Under the pieces are notes generated by a model, which was not told where the DNA came from, searched no databases, and was given only the letters and a program-made list of their open reading frames with translations. Shown here one piece after another: positions 51,673 to 61,133 of a DNA stretch of 64,000 nt. This stretch comes from Coemansia sp. RSA 1200 (taxonomy: Eukaryota > Kickxellomycota > Kickxellomycetes > Kickxellales > Kickxellaceae): NCBI GenBank assembly GCA_027578915.1, contig JANBTT010000040.1, forward strand, positions 1-64,000, read 5' to 3'. Numbering within the stretch: the first letter of the stretch is position 1; each line of letters starts with the position of its first letter. Position numbers and translations under genes: made by a program.

Positions 51673-52461
51673 ATGTTTGGTTCTGTGCATAATCAAAACA
51701 AGGAGAATGCTGTGCTGAGAAGCGTTGCTAGAACCGGCAAGGCAGGGCTGCTGGGTGCCAAAGGAGGCACAACCAACAGTACGCTGCAGCCTGGCAAGGG
51801 CGGCAAAGGCTCTGTAAGTGACAAAGCAGCACTGTTTGGTACACCAGCGCATCCAAACACAATGACACCTGGAAAACAGAAGCCGCTTGATGGAAAACAG
51901 ACTGCAATGGTGACACGGAAGGGGCTTCGCGACACCCTCGCACAGACGCCATTGACAAGGAACACGAAACAAATTCAGAGATTTGTTGCACAGAAGGCGG
52001 ACAAGACTGCGATGACTGTCAAGAAGCGTCGGCTCGGGTTACTTTTTGCTTCAGATATTCAGAATGAAAACAAAGCGTCTATAGAGAGCTCGGAAAAACA
52101 GCAAAACATGGAGATTCTGCAACTCCTGGAGCCTGAGTATGCGCCTCTAGCGCCGTCTACGTCGTCATCATTCAATGCTCTTGACGAGTTTGGATGCGAT
52201 CTGGATGTTGCCTTGGTGCCAACAACACAGCTTTCCACGTCAAAGGCAGAAGCAAGGAAGCTTCCAGAACTAGATCTGGGACTTGAGCCACTCATTGAAA
52301 TTATGTCCACACCCCGGATAATGAAGTCCTTGAATTTTGGCAACTCAAAGATACCTCAACCAGGATCGTTTGTCTTTTCACAGCTCGAGTGCAAGCCAGT
52401 ACCCTTGGTTGCTCACTCGTTGTACCCGTCGCGAATTCCACATCTTAAGCGCAAGCGCTGA
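51673..52461 (+). CDS. Candidate securin (separase inhibitor, APC/C substrate)
   Basis: A 262-residue disordered basic-then-acidic protein with the element order of securins (PTTG1, Cut2, Pds1). A KEN box sits at residues 10-12 (NQNKENAV), the usual N-terminal place. A FGTP block (about 55-58) and TPGK (65-68) follow, then a destruction-box-like TRKGLRDTL (R82-x-x-L85), comparable to TRKALGTVN in human securin. A basic NLS-like VKKRR is at 116-120. An acidic half then begins with LLEPEYAPLAP (about 151-161), like the separase pseudosubstrate segment with its acidic-x-E-aromatic pattern. FNALDEFGCDLD follows, comparable to the human NPLDFESFDL. Securin holds separase inactive until APC/C destroys it at anaphase. 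Securins are too divergent for easy detection, so the motif order is the evidence. It ends in LKRKR. Confidence 0.68.
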   Translation: MFGSVHNQNKENAVLRSVARTGKAGLLGAKGGTTNSTLQPGKGGKGSVSDKAALFGTPAHPNTMTPGKQKPLDGKQTAMVTRKGLRDTLAQTPLTRNTKQIQRFVAQKADKTAMTVKKRRLGLLFASDIQNENKASIESSEKQQNMEILQLLEPEYAPLAPSTSSSFNALDEFGCDLDVALVPTTQLSTSKAEARKLPELDLGLEPLIEIMSTPRIMKSLNFGNSKIPQPGSFVFSQLECKPVPLVAHSLYPSRIPHLKRKR

Positions 52462-52952
52462 GCATGGTATAAACAAAATCAACTATATGAAATACCAAGT
52501 ATTTTTTACTCTTTTTCTATCTACAGATTCTTTCTTCTTTCTCAGCATTGGACGCATTTTATTTCTTTATTTTTACAATTTTCTATAGCCCTGTACAAGA
52601 AACGTCAGTCAATATCATCTTTATGAAGTTTGAGAGTGTGCAGATTGCTTATCTCGAGCAAAATCATTTATTTCACTTGTAAAGACATTATTTCAAATGA
52701 GAGTAAAGAGTTTCTATTGCTAATATGTAAATAGGAAATGCAATTTATTTGTCCATTCGTCCCATCACGTATGTACAACTTTGTCCGCAATACAATCAAA
52801 TCAGATTAGCATAACTTGTGATGCTGCTGAACTGAGCTGATTTCTTTTTTTTTTTTTCAAAAAAATTTGATTTATTATCAATCGGGTATGTTGAGTCTAC
52901 ATCTGAAGCCCCAGCTATCTGCCGATTGGAATCATACTAATAAACAAACGGT
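52462..52952. other. AT-rich intergenic region with the 3' part of repeat copy 2
   Basis: 491 bases. On the minus strand, about 52,885-52,952 contains the second homologous block (SDVDSTYPIDNKSNFF) shared with the fragment at 0.6 kb. It then runs into a long T/A homopolymer at about 52,847-52,866, which breaks the similarity. No other feature. Confidence 0.45.
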
Positions 52953-53366
52953 TTATGAAAAGGAGACGCAGTGATGGCAGTTTGGACCGCCTGCGTTGAA
53001 AATGTGTTCTCGGAAAGACTGTAAAGCAACGTTTTGAAAAGAAGATAGAGCAATGGTCAACTTGTCTGGTTGGCTGGCTCCGCCTGGTTCAAACTGAAAC
53101 CAGGAGGTGTCGACGTTGAGCCAGCCTTCCTGAAAAGAGTTGCTTGAGTGGCTATGCGCAGCATAGAAATCGTGAATAATACGTTCTAATACTGTCTTCC
53201 TCCAGCGTGCAAACATTGCTTGAGGCGTTAGTATTGAGTTATCCAGAGCTGCTTCTGTATGAGCACGGAAAACCTCCCACACAGCTAGCCCATGTAATGC
53301 TTCTGCGTTTGGCAGAACTGAGCTGATTTCATCATACACACTGTGCAAAATCAGGCGATCACACAT
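52953..53366 (-). CDS. Unknown-family protein (copy 2), possibly the first exon of a larger gene
   Basis: I do not recognise this family. The ATG at 53366 opens 137 residues: a helical part (DRLILHSVYDEISSVLP, then VWEVFRAHTEAALD and MFARWRKTVLERIIHDFY), a Trp-containing stretch (WLNVDTSWFQFEPGG) and the end FREHIFNAGGPNCHHC. That last block is shared with the fragment at 0.6 kb, and similarity resumes past the stop codon, at about 52,885-52,940. Either an intron removes the stop, or the gene has been shortened. Copy 2 keeps the N-terminal part that copy 1 has lost. It lies next to a FunK1 gene and a retroelement remnant. Possibly an expanded lineage-specific family. Confidence 0.5.
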   Translation of the reverse strand: MCDRLILHSVYDEISSVLPNAEALHGLAVWEVFRAHTEAALDNSILTPQAMFARWRKTVLERIIHDFYAAHSHSSNSFQEGWLNVDTSWFQFEPGGASQPDKLTIALSSFQNVALQSFREHIFNAGGPNCHHCVSFS

Positions 53367-53372
53367 ACACAA

Positions 53373-53811
53373 TCATGCGTTGAATAATAAATAAATAAAG
53401 GGAGGCAACGACAGGTGTATTAACGGAGCCGGGTATTTCGTTATTAGACTTAATATTACAAGCTCTGAACAATGATTGTATCTTATATGACAATATATGC
53501 AAGATCCATGTTAGCATTTAGTCAGGTTTTCAGCATTATAAAGGTGGCGAGTTGATTAACAACAATAAGGGAAGGGACTTTAGCTCTGTTTTTAAGGATT
53601 TGTAATTTACGAAATAATATTAAATCAACAAGCATACCATTGGTTGGGATTGCTGTTATTGTAAACAACTTTTTTTAAAGTGCAAGGAAATAAACATTGT
53701 CCTTTCTTTTCTCGTTACCTGATTGCAACTCTTCTCCTTCCTATTATACACATTTAGTTGAACTCCAATTCCCTGTACTTTATTAAAATGTAAAATCCTC
53801 CCGATAACACA
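53373..53811. other. AT-rich intergenic region before the FunK1 gene
   Basis: 439 bases, AT-rich. The FunK1 frame stays open leftward to about 53,760 with no ATG, so a first coding exon may lie in this stretch. A splice acceptor candidate ends at 53,811 (ATAACACAG). No clear exon with ATG and donor was found. Confidence 0.4.
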
Positions 53812-56464
53812 GACTCACTTCCATCCACCCCCAAAGCGTGACAGGGACAGCAAAAAACGGGAGCACCCGGACAGCGACCTGATAGCCACCTTGCGACGCA
53901 AGAAACGTCCTGCCTGCTCTAGCAATGCTACAAATGATCCAACTCCGCCTTTTCACTTCAACAGCAATAAGGACAGCGAGGACAACGATAACGACACCGG
54001 CAACATGAAAGGCAACTATGATCACGTTGTTAAATTGGTATCCACAACACCCATGAAATCAAAGCCCAGCCATTCGAACAGCAAGGATAATTTGGGCAAA
54101 TTGCTAGATCAGATTCGCAACGAGCGTGAAGAGTACGCAAAGCTCCAGGTGATGGAGAAGTTTAGGGTGGACAGAGCAGTCGCCGACATAGCAAAGCCCA
54201 GAAACAATGCGATGGTCCTTTTTACCACCGATGTTGCTCATCGGGTTACCCAGAGACTTGAGAGCACACTGCTGGCTTCAGACAATAACAACGACGAATA
54301 TGCCCACTTGGCCAAGTGGACTCGGCAGGATAACCACGAAAAGGAAACGCCCATGTATCCATGGATTTCTGCGTTCTTTGGCTTTGTATCGCGGGAGATT
54401 GGTCTGGCGCATAGAGCGCCATGTACCACTACAAGAGGACGAAGCAGAATCAACAGCCCACTTTCTCTCTTGCCGTTCGAAAAGACCAACATCAATCCAG
54501 ACTGCTCTGACGACTACACGCGCACGGATATCTTGCTCAGGGCGAATCGCCGGGATGCAGACGGCGATGGGAATGCGCAGAATCTGGCGGCAAAGCCCAA
54601 CTACAAGGACGTTGTTGCAGTCATTGAAGCTAAACACCTTACCAGCGAAGAGGCACAGGCATTTGCGCAGTTCATCATCTACAGCCGCAATCTGTACGCC
54701 AACCAGCATAACCGGCGCTTTGTGTGGGGATTCACAGTATGCGGCTCGCATGTTAGGGCATGTGTTTTGACCAGCGACAATATCTTTGCATCTGCGATTA
54801 TGGATGTCAATAAGCACAAAAGCCAGCAAGAGTTTGTCTCGCTGCTTGTGAACATGTCCTACTGCGCAGAGGACCAACATCAGCTTGGCTACGATCCGAC
54901 CATTAGACTTGATGACAGGGGCAATATTGACAAGATTGATGTCTATGATGAAGATGCCGATAGAATTGTCCCGTACAAGATTGTTGCGATGACTGCAATT
55001 GATACAAGGTGTTTTGGCCGCCATATGCGCTGCTACCTGTGCAAGAGTGCTGCTGCATCAGCACAGCCGGATGGTAGCAATAGCAGTGCAGATGATGGCT
55101 ATATTGTCATCAAGAGCGCATGGGCATATTCGACGCGTTGTGCTAAAGACAGATCCGAAGAGGCAGAGTCAGAGAATGCACGACGCAACGAGGCTCTGCT
55201 TATGCGGCGAATCGCAAAGGGCCTTGAAGGCATTGCCAGTGTGGATGGCAAGTACGCAAAGCTCATCCACGGCGGCACTGTTCGGTTCGAAAAAGGCGGT
55301 GGTGGCGCTACAGAGGGAGACAACGCTGACACGGCGTTTGGTGCTGTTTTCTCTTCTGGCTCTAAAGAAGAGCAGCTGCCCGAGTTCAGGATTCATCAGC
55401 GTTTGGCAATGACGCCGTGGTGTCGTCCTCTGCAGAACGTTGCGAATGTGGATCAGCTTATTGTTGCCGTAGCCGACGTGATGGAAGCACACACGGCCAT
55501 CTTCAAAGAATACAGGATCCTGCACTGGGATATCTCGCTAAACAACATGATGTTTCGAGGCCTTGACGACGGCTCTGTCGGGGGTATCCTTATCGATTTT
55601 GACTGCGCCAAGGTCATGGAGGGTGGCAGTTGGGAGACACGGCCTGATCGCACTGGCACCTATCCGTACATGAGCATCAACAACTTGGAAGCAGCCTCTC
55701 TCGTGAAACGCACGCAGCTGGACGACTGGGAGTTGCTGATCTATGTTATTGTAAACCTTAGTTTTTTCAATAATTTGTATTTTTCCAAATCAATAATTAC
55801 AAACTACCTAACGAAAACTCCCTTTGAAACATAGAATATCGGTGCTTTTTATAGCCACCGACTATCCTATTCTCTTTAAAAGAATACAACTATTTAGATC
55901 ACATCCTAATACGGAATTATATGAGTACGATCAAATGTTAAAATTGTCATACGTCATCACAACATATGTTCTGTGTTGGCTCGGCACAACCGGCATAAAC
56001 GACGACGGTGGTGAAGCGTACAGTGCTAAAAAGCAGTTGCCGATAAATGCCTGGCAGCATGACGACCCGGCAAAGGTGGCCGAGTCCAAGCGTCTTATTC
56101 TCAACACACCAAACTCATTTTATGCAAACATTATAAAATGGTTTCTCAAATCCGAGTATTCGGTGTTAAGTGCATTGGTCATGAATCTATACATGACGCT
56201 ATTTTTAACGAAATACTTTTACTCTTATCTCATGGCACAGTCGAAGTGGCCTGGTTTAACCAACGCTCGCTCGAGAGAGACTTGGAGACTTGCCTCGACA
56301 AGGACGATGACATAGAGCTCCGCGATCCCTTTGAGCGCCGTGCAAAATATGCTGAGCAGATTGCAGACGATCTTCTCCAAGTGATTTTGGAGGAACGCAG
56401 TCGAGCACTGGAAAGAATAAGAAAGCGCAACAGTCAAGCGCAGTCTCAACCAGCAGCGACGTAG
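53812..56464 (+). pseudogene. FunK1 protein kinase with nuclease-like N-terminal domain, frame broken near 3' end
   Basis: FunK1 is a fungal-expanded kinase family of unclear role. The N-terminal domain has TDILL (about 54,526) and VIEAKH (about 54,622), spaced like the D...ExK core of PD-(D/E)XK folds, then the family block FVWGFTVCGSHVRACVL. Kinase motifs follow: VIKSAW (Lys at about 55,109), HWD at 55523-55531 in place of HRD, LNN, DFDCAK (55,592) and GTYPYMS. The frame runs to 55,750. A GTAAAC donor there and continuation in DDGGEAYSAKK after about 55,925 suggest an intron. A second break comes at a T5 run (56202-56206), after which coding continues one frame over to 56,464 (VEVAWFNQ ... 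SQPAAT). No ATG is found upstream; the first in frame is at 54005. The gene is partly decayed, or the break is a base-call error. Confidence 0.68.
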
Positions 56465-57476
56465 CAGTTTATCAAATACCTTTCATTGAGTTATTTTTTG
56501 CTCGCAATGTTTCTCTTCGCTATGCTGAATGAATCGGTCTTATTGCAACTGTTACTAAAGGCAGCTCAAAGAGCATAGATGAGCTTAATAAAACCGCAGC
56601 AATATTTCTTGCTTTGCGCCATTTCATATTGGAAGTGGATCATATGTTTGAAGACGATATGCTTGTTCGAAGGCAGCAGCACGTCGGAATATCTCGATAT
56701 AACATCTAATGTTGCAATTTCAAAAAGCCTTGGAGAGACATGACATGTTTTTGGCTTGCAAATACCCAAAAAACCCCCCATGTGTTGTATAATATAAAGG
56801 ATATATTGATTTAACTGAAAGATAACTAAAGGAAGCCTACCTGGATTCCACATCGGATTCTGGTGGGTCGGGTCTTATATACCCAAGGGACACTATGTTG
56901 ATTTAATCCTACGACACCATGTCATAATACAAGAAGATAGCAGCAGTATTCGCAGCAGCTCTGACAAAACCCTTAGTCTAAAGCACATGGGTCAGAATGG
57001 TGTCACTAGTAACACAGTCTCTTATGATTACTGAATGGCTTTTCCTATATGGAGATTAATGATGCAGTGTTCAAAACCACCATCCCGCAGAAGTTCTTTA
57101 AATTTTTTGGCCTTATATAACGGTTGCCAAACATGACAAAACTTGGGTCATCCTCATCTTCGCACAATTCCACCGATCTGGAGAAGTATGATACCTGCAG
57201 CAGCAAGACACATTCGTGGAGGGTCTGTACAATAAGTATTATCTGTTGAACATCCATTGAGATAAAATAGATTTATTGGAAGAGACACTAAATAGTCAAA
57301 GAAATAAACAGAGAAACTGCAAAAAAAAAACCTTGATGCAAAAGTGAAACCGCCAATTGCCCTTCATGGGCTCTATCATTCGACCTGTCGTCCTGTCGCC
57401 CACAGGGCGCGGAATAGCTAGATTTTAACATCCAGCCCGAGTTCGGTAGTAGCTACAAATAGGTAGGCAGAGGTTG
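56465..57476. other. Intergenic region with short possible exons and retroelement 3' flank
   Basis: About 1 kb. Minus-strand frames at 57,045-57,257 and 56,566-56,853 share a loose ending (FCGMVVL / CCGFIKL) and might be exon remnants of one gene, but I cannot join them. From about 57,345 the composition turns GC-richer and continues into the retroelement ORF, so this end probably belongs to the element. Confidence 0.35.
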
Positions 57477-58213
57477 TCAGACCCGACCAACTGGTCGGTT
57501 GAAGAGTGCCCTATTTGTGGCAAAGTGGCAGTGTCTCATCTCCGTCTCGTGGCCTTTCGTTGTACGCGGCCATCTTGGTATTCCGTCGTTCTCGTCGGCT
57601 CGTGGGTTTGGTGAGAGAGATACTGCATGTTTTGGTTGCTTCATGATCTGGCGACACTGTTCTGGCGTCATTGAAGAAATGGATTCCCTATCTATTTGGG
57701 CCCCACAGTGGACCTTGTACCATTTGTAGCACTTGGTTTGTAACTCTGCTGCGCATAGTGTTAGCTGTTTTTCCTGTTGTGCTGATAGTCGTTTTGTTTC
57801 TTCAATGTATTGCTTGTCATTGATCTCATTCTGCTGTTTCCTTAACTCTAGTGCTGTCCGTTCATCCTGGTGTTCTATGTCTCGGAGATGTTTGGCCTTC
57901 TCTACCACTTTATCTGTTATCCCCAGGAACACTTTACCTGTGTTCAGGGTTTTCATTACCAGCTCAGCCAACAGTTGCCACAGATCTTGGCTGTATTCTT
58001 CTCTGGTAGTTACTGGTATTGGATGGTGTTCGCAAGTAAACATGTGTCCTTGCGTCTCCAACCCTCTGCAGTTTGGAAACAGGCATTCTCTTACCTCAGT
58101 TTCCGGGTAGGCTTTAGGATACCATGCCCACTGTCGGTTAGCTGTAGGTAGCGTTCGGTAGAGCATTCTCAATGTGAATGAGCACTGGGATGTGTCATGT
58201 TGGTTAGTGGTCC
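57477..58213 (-). mobile_element. Remnant of a non-LTR retrotransposon: C-terminal zf-RVT-like segment
   Basis: The minus-strand frame ends in 231 residues whose start, LRMLYRTLPTANRQWAWYPK, matches the end of LINE-type reverse transcriptase ORFs, where a helix 'RLLxxALPTxxRLHxWxP' is followed by a zinc knuckle. That knuckle is present: CLFPNC then HMFTCEHH. The remaining 150 residues are a charged tail with a coiled coil (ELRKQQNEINDKQYIEETKR) and no recognised domain. The catalytic reverse transcriptase and endonuclease are absent upstream, where the frame stops at about 58,214. It is therefore a truncated fragment, though 5' truncation is normal for such elements. No poly-A tail or target-site duplication was confirmed. 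Confidence 0.6.
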
Positions 58214-59025
58214 ACTATGCATTCTTGGTGTGTCTCTTTCCATCTCTATCTATTGCCATGTTCATAGCGTGGAGTGTTATGTTTATGGTGCCAGATGAGA
58301 TGGTTGTTTCTGTTGAGAAATATGTTCCTTAATAGCAAAAAAAAAAAATTATTTTCCCAAAATAATTTGTTGGCATATAGATAATAAACAATGGCCATAT
58401 TTGTGTTTCTACATTTTAATAGCCAAAACTATTATTACGTTAATGGCAATTATAATATCATATTTGCCAATTTCTAATTGTGCAACAGCTTACTTTGTTA
58501 CAATTGTGAATGTAAATAAAGGTTTTATAATTTATTTAATAAAAGCGATGTAATAATATGAAGATAAGGGTACCTTCTCATATGTTGCAAGATAAACCTT
58601 CGTTTTAATTTTTAAAATTTAAGACTATTAAAATAAACCTGACCAGCGTCTGCAATATGCCGAGAGTGCAATGTTTTGCCAGTACAATTTAATTGCATAA
58701 TTGCAGGGTTTTAGATGCTTGTAATAGAATATTAACATATATGATGATCAGATTAAAGGATGTGATGATCTGATATCAATGACAGATGTTCATCGGCTCT
58801 CATGATGATATCAGAGCTTCGTGATATATATTTGCGGCTATATCATCTTTACACGTAAAAGTAACATTTTGCCTTAAATGGTGTTTTAAGGTTCTTCTTT
58901 AGAGTAATTAGCATACTTTTTACTATTTATTATTAATGTTGAAATAAACATACCAAATTTTATTTCTTCTTTGTTTCTTTGAACACTTTCTCTCCCTCTC
59001 TGAATATTATCTGCCAATATAGTCA
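58214..59025. other. AT-rich region with a diverged repeat
   Basis: About 810 bases, AT-rich with a long A-run at 58,338-58,349. The stretch 58,390-58,500 resembles 49,855-49,980 in the same order (TGGCC, then an ATTTnCCAAT block, then CTAATTGTG). A TGATGAT/TGATATCA-rich string lies at 58,741-58,815. No gene recognised. Confidence 0.4.
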
Positions 59026-60761
59026 ATGTCGCTGTCTAAACTGCTTCTGGAAAAGTACGGGCCAGAGCCACTGTCAAGGTAATTTAAAGCACCTCTTAAA
59101 TCTCTTATTGAAAGGCGTATTATTAATGCCAGCGCAGAAATCCGCAACGATCCAGACTGGGCAAAGTATCTTGATAATAAGGAAAAGCGCCAGAGTTGGT
59201 CGGACATGTGTGCTGAAAGATTTAAAACCACACCACACGACATTGATTATATTTTTGACGAGCTCGAGTACTACAAGGCTCTTCACGAGAATATTCCACA
59301 CAATATGGTGCTGGGAGGCGCTGACATGGTGTGGATTAAAGATATTCCCGACGACGATAGTCTGACACTGGAGCTCAAACGGTATGCAGATGTTTTGGAG
59401 GCCGCCTATCCCAAAAAATATGCGGATTGGGAAGAAGGCGGCTGTATTTTGCGACTCATCGACCCCTTGATTTATCCGCTCAACTACTACCAAACCCATG
59501 TCCTCTCAACCCCAATTGAGTCATCAGAACAAGCACTCAATGCGAAGACCTTTGGCTTCGAGCCAGGATCGTTTGACGCATGGGCTGACATTGTAGTCAG
59601 TCTTAACCCAAACATTGAAGTAGATGAAAAAGCAATATTTACAAGGAATACTACTGCCGCGATCACGACTATCTTTTTTGTTGGTTGCCAACGGATATTC
59701 GAGTGAATACGGATGGATCGGTAGTTATAAAGTCGTATATTAACAACCTGCATCCAATAAGATACTCTGCCTTTTACAAGACACTGTCCAAGGTGCTTGA
59801 GGCTGTTGTTATTCCACTGGCAGAGCAGGTACTGGCCGATCTACTACATCCTACTTGCCCGCGAGTGATAGTTGATTATGACCACTGTATAGAATCCGGC
59901 GAATCTCGTCTACATAGTGATACCAGGGACTGGCCTGACATTCGTTCCTTTAAAAATATGCATGAGTGGTGTGATTGGATTGAAGGAATTGTATACACAG
60001 AGCCGGTGCCTAGAAGGTTTACTAAGCCAGACCGACCACTGCCGCTTCCAACAACATACAGTTTGCGTGAAAAAGATTTGCAGATTGTGGTTGAGATGGA
60101 TACCACATATTTGACACCCGAGAGCCCAAAGCGTGGTCATAGCAGATGGTGGAATTCGGGTGTTCCCAGCGACAAGATATTTGCCACAGCAATATGGTAC
60201 TATGATGTAGGGAACGCAGAGATCTCGGACATTCAGTTTCGCGACCCGATTGGTTCATATGAAGAGACACTTCGGCATAGAAATATGTGTGAAAGTAGGT
60301 TTTACAAATATGTGTACGGGATGGAGGAGTGTGACAATGGACAAGGATGCAGGTTGTCTCAGCCAGCAGGGATCACTGTCATTAAAGGCGAACGGATTGT
60401 GTGCTTCCCAGGCCTATACCAACACATCGAACCATCAATGAGGCTGACAGATCCATCCCGATACGGATATGTTAGGAAGTTGTACTTTTACCTTGTTCAT
60501 CCAGGCATACGCCTCCCATCAACATCAATTGTTGCACCGCAGCAGCTGGAATGGAGGGCTGAAGCAGCTCTTTCCATACCGCCGCTGACTAATCTTCCAA
60601 TGGAGCTTAAGGCAATTATCCTAAAGGAAATTGAGCTGCCGTTTTCTTTAAGAAGGGAGCGTGGAAGTCACATTTACAGAAAAGATTATGAGTACCGCGT
60701 GGATGGCGAGTCTAAAACCTATCAGACATATGCGTGGAAGAGTATAAATCATGACTACTAG
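59026..60761 (+). pseudogene. DUF4246-family gene with an in-frame stop and a frame break
   Basis: DUF4246 is a large fungal family of unknown function. The ATG at 59026 opens MSLSKLLLEKYGPEPLSR, then TAA at 59080-59082; the same frame continues with SLIERRIINASAEI. The family block RLIDPLIYPLNYYQTHVL is present. At an A5 run (59627-59631) the coding frame moves by one base and continues with CWLPTDIRVNTDG and SYINNLHP, the family's central signature. Later come LQIVVEMDTTYLTPESP, ATAIWYYD and the C-terminal FPGLYQH ... GIRLPSTSIVAPQQ. The family's usual WHxEG motif is replaced by RWWNSG, so a possible metal site is lost. Three defects together point to decay; a sequencing fault could explain the frame break but not the motif loss. 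Confidence 0.75.
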
Positions 60762-61133
60762 TAGTTAATTGAGTGTGAATCTATTTCTTTATCCATATTA
60801 TTTGAAAGGAAGCACTAATAATTAACAAATAAACCGAAGAAAGTATGTAAACTATAAAAAGTAAAAAAGAATATTATTACAAGCACGCATTACTGAATTG
60901 TTTATGTAATAACCTGTAACTTTATCACACAGCGCAATAGAGACATTTATTGGGACGATGAAAACGTCTAAAAGTAAATAATGCAGAAAATTTAGAAATA
61001 TCGAGGATTCCAATGGCAAAAATAAGGCTTCTTTCATTTCCAAAATTCGAATCGTTCCAAATGAAAAATTACTACTTGTTTTCCCCCTTACCACTCAAAA
61101 TAAAAGGGGTCACAGCTGAGTGACAATCTCAAT
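60762..61133. other. Intergenic: DUF4246 and HOM6 3' ends
   Basis: 372 bases, AT-rich, between two converging genes. No RNA, repeat or protein-like ORF. Confidence 0.45.

Noticed and set aside
60852..61094. 80-aa minus-strand ORF between DUF4246 and HOM6
   Set aside because: AT-rich chance frame with no supporting pattern.
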